A stretch of DNA of 64,000 nucleotides from Paragonimus westermani (GCA_008508345.1 QNGE01000960.1:65920-129919); one strand, 5' to 3'. Counted from the stretch's first letter, positions 24,259-36,501 are shown. Notes: a model not told the origin generated them from the letters alone. Made by a program: numbers and translations.

Positions 24259-24800
24259 GTGTATTTTGGCGTACAGTGGATAGCTTCTCCAAGTCACTGT
24301 CAGCCACAGATATTTGTTTATTTATAGAAGTTGATACCTTCAAATGTTGGTTTTCTCTTCGCAACGTTACCGACCAGCTCAGCCCATCGGTCCTTCAGGT
24401 TCGGCGGCAGCCGTTCTTCAATGCCTGGTAACGTCGTCGAGCTGTTTATCTTGTCCATCCTCCCTAGCCGCGACAACGCCAGCTAGTACTCATACGTGTC
24501 GCCAATAATCATGGACCGTCAATTTCTTCACACGCCAGCCTCGGTCAGGCGAGCGGTTCATTACTGGCTCAGTAGCCGATTAGGCTACGGATTGCTTTCG
24601 CGTAGCTTTGGTCATACGGTTAAAGGATGCGTTGTTTGATAGCTTCTGTCGGTCTTCCTTGACTGTTTTACATGGTAAGAGAGTTTTTGCTCTTCCTCTG
24701 ATGTCTGGCTAGCTATGTGTGACAAAATTGCTCACAAAACGAGACTACCCTCTTGAGGAACCGTTAAATTTTTCTACTTTCAACTTGGGAAAGTTTGGAC
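24259..24800 (-). pseudogene. degenerate gag-like (DUF1759-type) fragment
   Basis: On the minus strand, PNFPKLKVEKFNGSSRG (near 24790-24745), then SRFVSNFVTHIASQTSEEEQKL after one stop, and further on STTLPGIEERLPPNLKDRWAELVG (near 24440-24370) follow the order of DUF1759-type gag domains of BEL/Pao-like elements. These are typically PKLxxxxFDG..., xASxxSDExQKLxYL, and STTLxxIxxRLPxxLxxxWAE. Frameshifts and stops separate the blocks. A last block, NKQISVADSDLEKL, runs straight into the integrase fragment. Protease, RT and RNase H that should lie between gag and integrase are missing. Family assignment is from memory of motif order, so it is moderate. Confidence 0.55.
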
Positions 24801-26770
24801 TTAGCAAGTGCGTTCTTAGCGAGTAATACGGCACCGCATCCGCTGTTGGCGTTCCATTGTAAACCACAGCACGATCTGTACTTAGACTATAGGCACCAAC
24901 TGGATTCGATGTCACCACATATATGTTATGTTGCTGGAGTTTGAGAACATTGCATGCACCATTCTTTGCAATTTGTTCTCCTTCCCCCTGAACGCATAAG
25001 GAGTTGAGCACTCTTAGCGTTCAGGCTACTGCAGTGAGCAGGCGTTGCTCCTCTGCGTTGTCGCGTGTAACAATATGGGTCACACTAAACTGCTTTCATA
25101 TTTCATTCCACTGTCACCGGGATTGAAACTTTCGTGGGTAATTAGTGTTTCACTTAATCACCGGACATGCAGAACTCTTACGGGACATCCTCGGGAACTC
25201 CACGTGGACCTGCTGCCTCTGATTAATTAATCAGTGGCATTTTGAAGGTGAATACGTTGCTCACCGAGAATGGTTTATTGTTTCTTCGAGCGGGGCTACA
25301 CTTAAACTGCGGGCTATGGATCATCCAGTCAATGGCGTCACGTGAATAACAATCTTGTCCTGAGATTGTATACTTTTGAACAGCACGGAGAAACCTGTCA
25401 GGTTTTCCTCTGCTATTGCATCAATGTGTGCCACTTAATGTTGGTCACTGATTTGATGGCTTCCGTTATTGGAACAATTGAATCTGCACTGTATCCCACT
25501 TGTTGTGGCGACATCATCACTTCTGCTGCATCCGAATCGGTGTGTAATTATGGCGACAGCTTTATCCGCCTGGAGGACAAATAATGGACAGCCAGTTAGT
25601 TGCAAACATTTGGATCAGGCGAGCGAATTGGCCTACTTTACGGTCTCCCGATTTTTCTGTCCAACTACCAGGCTGTCTGTGATCTAGTTGAGATCGATAG
25701 TAATGTGGACAAAGTTCGCTTAAGCTTTGGGCGATTGGGACCATGGCGGATAGATGACGCATTGAACGAGACAAACGCACGGAACTTGTAAGATAGGGGA
25801 TTTGGGGAAACACTATTTATCAGTACAGCTCACGTCTCGTAAACAATCTGATTAATGAGTATAGAGAGTGAAGGAAGAATGAGAGGGTTGGCGTGGTCCA
25901 CGCGAACAACTTCTGCACAACCAGTTGCGGGAGCCTGTATGTTCATGATGTTGTACTGGGAAAATGTTCCGAGGATTTGGTTAGCTTTATTTCTAGTCAC
26001 CTTTGATTACTTCAACATTGTCAGTCGCCAAGCATGTTTTTATTCACCAGTCATCAATCACACCTAATTCAATCCTTCCATAACAGTTGAATAGGATTCC
26101 TTTCTCGATCCATCCATTGCTTATCATCTATGGGTTCTGACTGTTCAGATTGCAGTGGTATACCCTCAAATTCATTCATTCTGTGCTCGTCTAAATCAAG
26201 TCTGTATATAAAAGTTTGAGTAAACTTATCCACAACTTCTGCCTCGGTCCCTGTGCGGTACCAGTTATGTTTATCATTAACAGCTATGTATCATTCACCT
26301 AGGAGTCGCGATTGTTTTGCTTGACCGTTCTGGATTTTGATGATGGTGCTAGTTGGTAAAAACCGTCACGTTCCTTTCACCCCTAGTAGGAAACTCTCAG
26401 CTTTAACCTCTACAGATATTCCTTAACAGCTCACTTGCCCTTCATGTTAGTTGAGGTCTATAAGGGCTCTCAGCAGCACCACTGTCAGTGATATCAACTG
26501 AGAATCACATGGTTGCAGATTCAAACCCCGATTGTATATGTTTGGCAGGGCTGATAGCACTCATTCTACATGTGACCTCGTATGTCACAAAGAACTAAAC
26601 GCCTCGAGGCACAAAAACTAATCCCAAATCATTTGAGAGGCTCATAAAGCAATCGTTGGCTTGACTTGGCTAAATGAAGCTGTCAGATTTCACTTCACCC
26701 GGCTTCGGTGTCACATCTTTGGTCGTGTGTACATTGCGTACTGTGGAGTTGCTCGAACTCCTAAACGTGG
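24801..26770. other. internal region of decayed LTR element or unrelated insert
   Basis: It lies between the gag-like fragment and the upstream LTR copy. Short overlapping frames occur at 25342-26067 on both strands, with no recognisable RT, protease or zinc-knuckle motif. A B-box-like GATTCAAACCCC lies near 26518, perhaps an eroded SINE. No clear primer binding site follows the LTR end at 26770. Confidence 0.4.
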
Positions 26771-27030
26771 TGTTGTGGACCGAGAAGGCGGGTGGCACAG
26801 AGGTTGTCTATTTGGGGAAACCAGTACACGAGTTATGCGTCTCAACTTAACTACGAACAGAAACACTCATTTGCACACCACACTGATCTGAGGATGCTCC
26901 GCTCGCTTTGGACAGCAAGCCTCAGTTCCCTCATGTGATGAAAGCCATTCCACGTGATGCTGTTCTCCAATGATCCTTCCCGTATCTCTCCCGTATTTGT
27001 CCCGCGATCATTTCGATTCATGCTGCTACT
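26771..27030 (-). repeat. LTR copy, partner of 23093-23366 (5' LTR by position)
   Basis: On the minus strand it reads (A)GTAGCAGC to ACAACA, 260 bp, and aligns end to end with the LTR at 23093, including GCATCCTCAGA, CAAATGAGTGTTTCTGTT and GGTTTCCCCAAATAGACAACCTC. The first T of the TG end has become A, and AATAAA has been lost (CAAATAG here). If paired with 23093-23366 it bounds a 3.9-kb element with a 3,404-bp interior. Divergence between the two is high, so the insertion is old or the two are independent solo LTRs. Confidence 0.65.
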
Positions 27031-28984
27031 GAATACTGGTGGTGTAATTAGTATAGTGCGACCGTCTATCCACACTACCGCGGGACAGTTGAAGTAACTG
27101 AGGTGCGAATCCGCAACAATGGTTCCTGGTAGTCAGGACCATGACCACTTTGTGAGCTATTCGAATTCGTTTGTGATCCCTGTTACCTTCTGTCTACTCG
27201 GTACAATTGGGAGTACTGCTTCTTTTCACCACGGTGTTTACTACGAAAATCAGTAGACCTTTCTAATCTCAGTTCAGCAATATTTTTCCTGAGTTGATCT
27301 CCATGGCAGCCTCCTAAGGAGTGAGTGCGGTATATACGGACAGTCACCTCACGAAGCCTATATACCGGCGACTTTTTATGGTCGCATCTGAGGCCTGTCT
27401 GCTCATTCGGCTCGAAACTATCTGATCTGGTGGTCGATATTCACGTTGCATGTCAGCCGTAAGTTATCTTTCTACAACTCGAATTACTTGAGTAAAACAA
27501 TGAGAAAACGCGTCTTCTCATTGTTTTACTCAAGTTCATCAAGTGAACAAAGTGTTTCAAATTCGACTTATTGTCATTGTTACTGCGCACACCATAATAT
27601 AGCTGACTAGCCTATTCTTGTAAGTCCGGAGATAAGAATTGCAAGCGTAACGATTTCTGTGTAGATAGCGATTTGAATATTGCCTTTCACGCCATCCAAC
27701 TAGGCCATACTTCGTCGTCAGGGCGGGCAAAAACGTAGTTCGCCGGAGCCGGGCTCATTTGAGACGACATTGGCGAATAAGAGTGAAGTCGGTTGGGAAG
27801 ATACACTAACCAAGGGACTCTATCGATGTTAGTAACGACAAAACAACACACAGTTGTGTGAACCATATCGCTAGACAAACGGAAACCGAGAAAGAGGAAA
27901 TATGTATTGTTCCCTGGTGCTGATGTTTGGCTGGGACGGACGCAATAATCGTACGAGATGACAATCAGATGCTGTGCATCAATTGATGCGATCGAACGTG
28001 ACGACCAACACTATGTGACCAATTAACAAGCGAAAACTGAGCAACAGCATTTGTTCAACAATCAGCCTTAAGAGCACGAGGCAAATGAAGTCATTCAATG
28101 AGAGCAAACAAGCAATCGACCAATGAAAATAGGCGAACAAGCTAATCAATATGTAGTGTTCTGTTTTTGTACAAGATATTTTGATCGGAACCCAGCCCTG
28201 TTCTTTTTATTCCACCGAGGACCGCACAACATGTATGGTCCAAGTCTATTCGAATCTTAACACCCAGAACGCCACTTTTTGGTCAACTCCAGTCGATGTT
28301 AGCAAACATTATGGAGGCAGTGGCGGACTATGCCAGTCCTGTTAAACTAACGGTGTCCACACCTCCGTCGGAAATACACACAAGCCATACGATGGTCTGT
28401 TCATCCATTCTGCCCATTCGGATGCTGCTAGGTGTAAGTAGCAATTTGCAGCGAAATAGTTGATGAGGATGCTAGTTATATGAGAAATGGTGCTTTACGT
28501 TTTAACCTTAATCTTCAAACACTAACCTATTACCTCTGTCCACTTATCCCTGCATCCAGTTGGTTTATACACATTAGAATTCTTTTGTTGTGATGATCGA
28601 TGTACTTTTGGGTGGGATCCTGAGGATTGTAGGAAGGCCGCCCCCTCTTTAATCCATATAATCATTTCTAACGTGGGTTTATACATTAGATGATATTCAT
28701 GATTGTTATTATATTTTGTCTGCTAATAAGCCAGCTACAGGCTGACTTGATTCGTGCCTAATCCATGTGGTTTGTACGAGCATATAGCGGTATTTACGTG
28801 GTAAAAATGAGAGCTTAGTTTTTATTTTGTACCAGTTGTCCTCCATTCTGATTCACTTCTCTACATATGAGTTGAACGCTATCTTCATCCGTCAACCAGC
28901 GTACTACAAAGCGTCTTAGTTATCCCTGTTGTTCTACGCTTCCCATAACACTAACACATTCCATTTCCCTTGCTATTCATTCAG
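27031..28984. other. presumed intron upstream of exon 1 of the DUF4139 gene
   Basis: No exon was recognised. It contains the perfect hairpin at 27486-27535. It ends in a pyrimidine-rich tract and the acceptor TTCAG just before 28985. Because that exon begins in phase 2, at least one more coding exon must lie upstream, either unseen here or outside the window. Confidence 0.55.
27486..27535. other. perfect 21-bp inverted repeat with 8-nt loop
   Basis: The 21-nt arms at 27486-27506 and 27515-27535 are exact reverse complements (ACTTGAGTAAAACAATGAGA plus A), around the loop AACGCGTC. The pairing stops abruptly at both ends. It could be a snap-back duplication, a small hairpin RNA, or the trace of a replication or repair error. 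It belongs to no repeat I recognise. Confidence 0.9.
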
Positions 28985-29339
28985 AGTGGAGATCCGGGGT
29001 GCAGCCACCATCCTGGATGTGAGTTATTTCGCCCGCTCATTGTCCGAGGAAGAGGACGCATGGACACATGCTATACAGGAGCTGAATACAGAACTACGTC
29101 ATTGCCAACGTCAAGCGGAAAGTCTGTCCAATCGTATTACACGCACGAGCAAACAACGTATGATGCTAGATACGTTTGCTGACAACCTGATTCGTCGTGA
29201 TGAAGAGACTGCTACTAGCATGGGAACTACGACTGGTCCCTGTTCCGTACCGAATCATGTCGCAGGAGGTGTGCCAGCGAACACAACTCCTGGTGCACCG
29301 TCACCTACTTTGACCGGCGAACACAAGGGTTCATTGGAG
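28985..29339 (+). CDS. DUF4140/DUF4139 family protein, visible exon 1
   Basis: The exon follows the acceptor CTATTCATTCAG and ends at donor GAG|GTAGAG. It encodes a split codon plus 118 codons. It opens with VEIRGAATILDVSYFAR, which matches the end of the N-terminal DUF4140 beta domain of F37C4.5-like proteins. A helical, coiled-coil-like stretch follows (SLSEEEDAWTHAIQELNTEL...CQRQAESLSNRI, about residues 17-53). It ends in a Pro/Thr/Gly-rich linker (about 80-115). It begins in phase 2 and ends in phase 0, fitting the exon at 40276. The frame runs 45 bases past the donor to a stop, as expected for intron read-through. The protein family's molecular function is not settled. I give no gene symbol. 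Confidence 0.85.
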
Positions 29340-29398
29340 GTAGAGTTATACCGATTTGACTCTTTTCCGTTTGTGTACTGGTAACCGTAGCGATATGG

Positions 29399-29412
29399 TA
29401 TATATATATATA
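29399..29412. repeat. (TA)7 microsatellite
   Basis: Short TA run 60 bases after exon 1. Confidence 0.9.
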
Positions 29413-30650
29413 CCACATGATGAAGGCCGTGTAAAGTGGCAGACTTACTGCGACGAATTAGAACAACTGAGTTTTGTACATCAAAACTAAGGGAGCTGTA
29501 AAGAGAAGGGAAAAAGAAATTACATCGATGCACGGACATACTCGTAACATTAGCTTCTGTTTTTCACCACACCAGACAACATCCTTACTCAACGGCATTT
29601 GGTACCCTTTGGACCCCGGTCAGGAAGCCGAAACGCCCTACTGAAGTGAGCATCTGTGTCCATGCCTCCATACTCCTAGTCTATGTCATACACTAGCCAA
29701 CCGGATTGCGGTTTCGGAATTGTGGATGATTGAAAACAGACACACACACACAGTCCGCTCGAATAAGGCATGTTTCAGAGCTCCACATCAAGTGTGCCCA
29801 TTCATTAACATTGTACACTTGGTATTTCACCAAAACACTGATGATGTCTGCACCACAGGTGGTGTAGGTTACCAAACGCTATGTGTGCTTTAACCATAAT
29901 GTCTGTGAGTTCATCACACAGAACACCGGCGCTAGCGTGAGAGTAGGCGCAGAGTTCCGTCAGCCTTGAATTAACGCCTTGCACGTGGAACGTGCAAAGG
30001 TTATATCAACCTGACGACCTGGAGTCAATCTGTCCAAACCGTCCCGAGCTCCAATGTACCCTCGCGACTCGGAACAATGTCGTTTGCATACCCTAGACCG
30101 CGACGTTTAGCGTCTGGAAATATTTCCTCACCATCATACTTGCAACCTGTGAGAGAACACTTCAGGATCTTGTCTAATGCGAAGTTGACTAGGAAAAGGG
30201 AGGCTGGGTAATCTAGTCGCAGTAGACTGTGAATATGTTGCTCACGCGTTACGCTCAGTTTACAAAGTGCAGTGACTACAATACACCGTGAGAATCAGGT
30301 TAAGCTCACGAAATGCTTGAACCATTTCTGAAAATGAGCATGTTGTTAGTCAAGCCTCAGCCGTTTGGAACGACTTTCGTTACCCAGAGTTTTAGGAGCA
30401 AAACTGTTAACTCCTTGACTAAGACTGAGCTATCATCTTTAAAAATAGCTGGAGAGGGTTCATCTGAGTCCGCTGCCTTACGACGTTTCAGGGACTCTAT
30501 TTCAAGTGAGACTGCTAACTCAGAAAACGAAGAAAGCTACGGTCATATATGAGAAGTGTTCAGTTTATATCAACTAGATCCCCTACTGCTTAACAGTAAT
30601 TAATTCAGCAGGACGAAACTAAGGTAGATAGAGCACCATAACTGAATGCC

Positions 30651-31049
30651 ATGTTGTTAGGAAAAGTTGGAATTACAAATAAGGAGGGTGAATTTACTAA
30701 TTTGCGAGACCAACGATGTTGCAGTATCATCGTCAATCATTTTCCTTTTGTGCATCTAGGTGAACTTTTTCTGTTGATGCACTTAAAATCCCGGTTCAGA
30801 CTAATTCACACACTAGTGCTAACTCTAAGCGGTGAACAAAAGTTGTGCGGATCGTGTAGAAATTTGGTGCGACTGTCCCAGGTCCTATTGGTTGTGAGTG
30901 GTTCCACACGTCAGAACGACCAGAACCTCAAGCGATCCATTGAAAATTTGCAGCTGGTACACTACATGGATTTTGACCCAACTGACACGGTAGGTTACAT
31001 GTGGGTTTGTTATTTCCCAGTCTATATGATTACCACCGCGCAATCGTGA
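30651..31049 (+). other. open reading frame, exon-like, unidentified
   Basis: A 132-codon open frame with an acceptor-like CATCTAG/GTGAAC near 30763 and a donor-like ACACG/GTAGGT near 30992. The enclosed part, for example LVRLSQVLLVVSGSTRQN and SIENLQLVHYMDFDPTDT, has a protein-like composition, but I cannot name a family. It sits inside intron 1 in gene sense. It could be a chance frame, a skipped exon or a remnant of a mobile element. Confidence 0.25.
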
Positions 31050-32073
31050 ACTGATTATTGATTGAGGTATTGTGCGTTATACACTGTTTTCCGTCGAGAC
31101 CTTAAAATGAGGAGGGTGTGAATTTGTGTCCATGCCAATGCAGACGGATGTAAAGTGCAACATGAGCAAATGCTTATTTGGCATACAGAAATGGTGGCAG
31201 CTATTTAGTCGCTGTAGGTCGCAGTTGGCTGCCGGACTTGGGGCTCTATGACTCGTTCACTCTCTACCTGGAGATAGCGGCTGATCACGCCTTGTGGTGT
31301 GGAATTCGTTGTTTTTGTCAATTCTTCATAATAAAAAAAACACAGTGAAGCTGGCGAGAGTGAAAATCCCATGGATTTTGGTCGTCTTGCGACTGGCGCC
31401 AACTGATTGTTTATTCGACGTGGGTGAACACACCTTGGGTCCCAACCTGCTCCCCTATTTGATTCTGAAACGAGGTTTATTTTTTATCTATACAGGATAG
31501 TCCAGCGTTGTTTTCAACCAGTGGTGTATTACTGTCGATTTTGATAATGTTACTGATTGCGGACTGGAGATGCAAACTGTGCTTTGTGCGAACGAACCTT
31601 TACAGCATATGAGATTTCATGTTGGCTTCAAAGGAGCTAGTAACCACCTTACCACACGTAGATACACACGGTCAGCCCCAGGCTGCCATTTTGCACTGAA
31701 TACCGTCGCAGTGCTTCCGTAGTAGAAATATGTAACTGTTCGATAACACTAACTTACAGATTAGCTCTTGAAGATAGGTCCTCTCTATCGTGTAGTTGAT
31801 TCTTAAAATTTCCGCCCAGTTCAAGCATTTGTAAGCTATTCATATCTGTAATTTGCGATGATCCTTATAGTAGTACCCATGCCGACCAATAATCACAGTT
31901 ACAGGCTCGAACCCCGTTTACCGTGATTGCTCAGTTGGACAATATCTAGGCTTCGCACGTGGCGCGTGATGTGGGAACTGAAAAAGAACGCGTCCTTTGT
32001 CAAGAGAAACATCACCGTCCCATGAGTAACAAAAATTACACAAGAAAATTAGCGGATATGCTAGGGTAGCATT

Positions 32074-32095
32074 TCTCTCTCTCTCTCTCTCTCTC
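32074..32095. repeat. (TC)11 microsatellite
   Basis: Perfect TC run inside intron 1. Confidence 0.95.
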
Positions 32096-33074
32096 GGAAA
32101 ATGGACTAAATTTGGTCATCAGAAGTCACTTCCATACAGATTTATCACAAGACTAGTCATGTGTTCTTCATGTGTAGGCGAAGTGGGCTTCATTTGAAAC
32201 ATCGCCGACCTCCGCGGTTTGATGTGTCTGTCTTTACCCAGTCTTAACGAGCATCCTGATGAAAGTTATCGAACCCACGTTGAATTGCATCGCTCACATA
32301 ACGACTACGACCAAAAATAGTATTTGTTGATATGCCTCTCACATGATCATTATAGTCCTCGATATAAATGCACCATTAATTGATATCTCCGCTCCAGTAC
32401 CACACAACCACGGGAGAACCACCCTTGCTTAGAGAAAAAGATGAGAAGAAAGGAACACGATTTACTGCATTATGGACTCCATAACTTTAGGATGCCTGCA
32501 TCTGTTAAACAGACAACCGAGTTGCAAGTGAGGTAAGGTGACATTTTTGAGACAGCTTCCTTAAGGCCTTCACTATCACTAACAGCTCAAACAAATAACA
32601 GCTTCATTTGGACCATTAACCCTGATTATCTGCCCTCTCTGTCACGAAACACTTTATCCAGTGGAACAAACATTACTTGCATTTTCTAACCTACTAGCAG
32701 ACGTCATCAGTTGATCACAAATTATCCAACTCGGGTAACCTGGGGACTCACTAAGCAGTGAATGGCTTGGCTACCGCTGGGTCGGCATCCTTAGTACCCG
32801 GCCTGACCATCCACATTCTTGCATCTTTACAGTTTGTCCGAGCTAACTTGTTTCCTATCTCAAGACCCTAATTTCATGATGTCATCCGATTCGTTTGGTT
32901 GAATACAAATACTGACGTTCAAATGTCGTATGATATCTTTAACATATAGCAACCCCAGTTCGCACCCTTACAATAAGGGCTGCCGTGGTCTTATAACTGC
33001 GTCCCGTAAGTTTCGGTGAAACACCTTCTGATGCAAAGGTCGGTGGTGATTGCCAAACGAGTTCTTTTGTCCAG

Positions 33075-33543
33075 TCTCTACGTTTGCATAGTCTTAGATG
33101 GTGAGGTCATGTATTAAGGATGCCAGCTAGTCATCTTCCACACCGAGCACTGTTCGCTGACACTGCGACCGACTGGTGTAAGGTGCGTGGTGGACAGATA
33201 ATGACCTGGCGTAGGAAGATGAATTCGTTCACCAAGGGGTTGACCACTGTAGATCGAGTTCGTCTCCCGGGCTAGGGCCCGGGGCAGTGAAAGCCGCATG
33301 GAAGCTGTCTTGCTGATGCCGCCTTACTTTCATTTGCAGCTCGGTTGTTTGTTTGCAGGGTGTAGGCACCTTGATGTTGAATGTTTGAATCTGGACGTAG
33401 TTGTTTTCAGTAGTTAGGTCTCTTCCGGTCCTCTTTTTTTCTTGCTATCTTTCTATATATGGTTTGCTTTTTCTTCATGGTTGTGTGGCAGTTAAGCATA
33501 AGTGTGAATCACTGATATATTGCTGTCTATGTTGATGATGATG
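33075..33543 (+). mobile_element. 5'-truncated LINE, RTE-like 3' end (copy 1)
   Basis: The 5' part encodes the last residues of a LINE reverse-transcriptase protein: VLRMPASHLPHRALFADTAT, then WCKVRGGQIMTWRRKMNSFTKGL, then VDRVRLPG. The terminal WxETLxxMAxNRxQWRxC segment present in copy 2 is deleted here. A 3' UTR follows from about 33359 (GTGTAGGCACCTTGATGTTG onward) and ends in a TGATGATGATG tail. Short repeats of this kind at the 3' end are typical of RTE-clade elements. The element name is not assigned. Confidence 0.7.
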
Positions 33544-33610
33544 CGAAAGTCGCACAAGTTGGTAGAGAGTGCCATAGCTCTAGAAATTCGAGCCCCCACG
33601 TGAACTACAT
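33544..33610 (+). repeat. possible tRNA-like SINE fragment abutting the LINE tail
   Basis: AAGTTGGTAGAGAGTGCC resembles the region from an A box onward, and AAATTCGAGCCCC resembles a B box. It directly follows the LINE tail. Only about 60 bp are convincing. Confidence 0.35.
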
Positions 33611-34276
33611 CTGTTTTAAATAAAATTTGGGCCATGATAGCATACAACTCTTTTGCACCTCATTCACCACGGACGTCCAGGGTCGTCTTCGGTTAAATTG
33701 TCACCGTCACATATTCTATTTGGGTTTGGACAGCCTGAGTAGCTGAATTCTCACATGTGACCAAATGTGATGATGTACAAGCTGAAAACTTAAAATTGTG
33801 GTGTTGATGTCACCAGTCTCGTCTACCCCACTGTGTGCGATGCTATCAGAACCCAGTCATCAAGTGGGTTCTACCTTCGACTGGCCACACACTGAAGTAA
33901 CTAGCAGTCTCACCAGGTAAAAACTAACAGGTTAGACATGTAGTTCACTTTTTGTGTGCATATACCTAAATTTAACGAATCTTCTAGAAGCTGTCTAACG
34001 ATATTCAAGCAAGGAATTGTGTGTGCGTGGGTTGTTTTATCTATAACGACTCATCAAATGAATTCCATTTGCAGTGGATTAATAGTTGGCTGTGTTCTAA
34101 CCGTCCGTCAATTATTCGGTGTGCTAGTAACCTAATAGGGCTGCTAACCAGTCGTTAGTAGGTGTCGGTTGAGCACCACTCAAGTTTGGTCACAACGTTT
34201 GTCTTTAGCTAGATCTTCCGACCAGTTTCCTTTAAAAAAACCACTGGACTCATATCATTTCTCTTATGGTTCTTCA

Positions 34277-34360
34277 GTACTGCGTATTCTTGCTACGACC
34301 TGGATTTCAACCCAGGCCACGCTTTCATGAGGCAATCGTATTGACCACTGTACCAGTGAC
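34277..34360 (-). repeat. SINE tRNA-like head, minus strand
   Basis: Read on the minus strand it gives GTCACTGGTACAGTGGTCAA, then CATGAAAGCGTGGCCTGGGT and a B-box-like GGGTTGAAATCCAGG. It matches the central part of family B (for example 46733-46790). Related minus fragments lie at 46425-46506 and 53910-53985. Confidence 0.6.
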
Positions 34361-35355
34361 TGTTCACTAGGTATGATAGAGCTATCATATTAACATTTGA
34401 TCTAAGTGAATCGTTGGTAATTTCAAGCGGTTATCCCCCTCATGTGCACCTTGCTTGTTTGTCGGTGACGCAATGATCAGTTGATTCAAGTGAGATGTAT
34501 TATTCTAGCTTGTTTGTTGATTCAACGCGATCTGCAACGGACGAATGAGACATTTGTGTGTCTAACTTGGACCCTGTGACTTTACAAATGTGTAAGCTCG
34601 TTTCCAAACATTATTGGGAAATCAGCCACAACCCGCGACGTTATTAACCACCGTCGTGCTTTGACGTCCACTACCCGAATACGCTGATCATAAGTCTTCT
34701 CCATTTTTTTGTTCTCTATCTTCGTCATAACTGACAAGCAAACCCAATCCACACATTTTATTTTGGATAGCCGGACAAGTCATTCACTGAATCTGTTGTT
34801 CCCATGTATTGAACAACGGCAGCCACTTACACACACAAACTGTAAGTAATCCACGCATGGAACAACCGCTCCGATTCAACCATTCAACTCTGCCAAATGG
34901 CCTCGTTCGAGCGGAGCGAGTATATTGGCTAATGGGCTCTCGACAGCTGTGTTTGTCCTGGCAGTGCATACGCTCTCGCACGTGTGTCCATGTTTATCAT
35001 CGGTATGAACGACCGAAAACTGTCTTGTTTCGATGCTTAAGCATGTTGGTTCAATTGCCAGATGGGTTGTGTCTACCATTCTGCTTGACGTATGTCTGTC
35101 TGCCTTCCTCTCCCTTCGTTCTCGTTCGAACTGAGTCGAAGAAATACATGTCAGAACGAATCGGGTGTCAGGTTTCATCAGCCCGGCCCGTTTCTTACAA
35201 TGTATTCATAGTTCTCTACATTGTCTAAAACCAAGGCTGATTCAACTGTGCTCGGTTCTTTGGGAATTTGCCATTACTTTCTTACAGAAAACGCAAATAA
35301 TACAGAGCAGTCAGATGTTTGTCCTGTCGAAATTGAACCGAATGTTTATTCCGAT

Positions 35356-35358
<3 letters not shown>

Positions 35359-35388
<30 letters not shown>
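35359..35388. repeat. (AT)15 microsatellite
   Basis: Perfect 30-bp AT run. Two open frames reading through it are low-complexity artefacts. Confidence 0.95.
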
Positions 35389-35392
<4 letters not shown>

Positions 35393-36501
35393 TTGGTAGC
35401 GACTTCCGACGAACTTATAATAACCCTGTATGCAACTGCATACTTAGACAGGAACCATAGCGAATCTGAAATTGGTAAGCCCCACGTTTTATCGAGAGTA
35501 GTGTTCGGGAAACTTATTTCTCAACACGTATCTCAAAGACCATCAGTATCAGTTAGCTGTGCCTAACTTACCAAGGAAATTTCTACTTGAAGATGTTCAC
35601 AGACTACTCATCTCTGACGGTTATTGCTTACCCACTATAGTTTGTGTATGGCGGAATCACCATGTGAGCAACGAAACTGCCAGTCAACGTATCACCTGGG
35701 TTGGTAAACTAAATGGGTTCATACATAAAACACTTTATCGTTGGCAAATTCATTAGTTTCTTAGCATGTGCATTATATACCATCCCATCGTCTGACGGTT
35801 AGAGCCTCATTTGTGAAACCCCAGGTTTGCTGAAAAGATAACGCGGTAGCCAATTGATACCTTGGTGGGAGGATATTTAGCAACTCATGCTGAGACTTAT
35901 ATCCGTCAGCCCGACACGTCCGTCCAATTGGAGACTCTGGGATCCGCAATATCAATGGATGAGTATGCTGTTAGATATGGCGCAACTGTATCAATTTATG
36001 AACTAGATGCATATATCCAGTTTTTCTCTCCGCTTCACAAAAGGAGGCCTTCGTTTTCTGCGCAGCCATTGTTCTTGTACGATGGCAGCACCACATGAAC
36101 GATATCGACTTGTGAACTAGTTTCGATTCGTCGGACACCTCTCTAATGCATTCCATCCTGTTCGCGATTATAACGCTTTTGATACTTTTGCAAATAACAA
36201 CACCTTAGGCTCATAATTTACCATTAGGGTACGAGTATGCTTTCCTGTTTGTCTGTCTGTCTAGTGTGACTGGTTGTAGATGCTGGTCCAAAACGGAAAT
36301 CATTGGCCAAATGGCCGTTGTGCATGTTATCGTGATTTTCTTTTTGAGACCAATCAATAAATAAAGTGACGGTAGCAAACAACAGCAAAACTTCAATATT
36401 GCATACAGTCTAGTACAGGTAGAAATGTTTTCTGTCTCATTTTATTACGCTTGAACATTTTGTCCGTGTTTGTGTGCGTTTTTCAGTTTGTTTTTTTCGT
36501 A

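Noticed and set aside
24077..24364. Separate 95-codon minus ORF
   Set aside because: Its first third is the end of the gag-like fragment; the rest is an out-of-frame reading of the integrase.
30170..30230. Further family B SINE copy (TTGTCTAATGCGAAGTTGAC)
   Set aside because: Only about 20 bases match; nothing on either side continues the alignment.
34809..35228. 139-codon plus ORF overlapped by a 100-codon minus ORF
   Set aside because: Both strands are open over the same DNA, composition is Cys/Leu/Arg-rich and family-free, and the length is near what chance gives in 64 kb.
35165..35566. 133-codon plus ORF
   Set aside because: Its centre is an IY repeat from the (AT)15 run; flanks are not protein-like.
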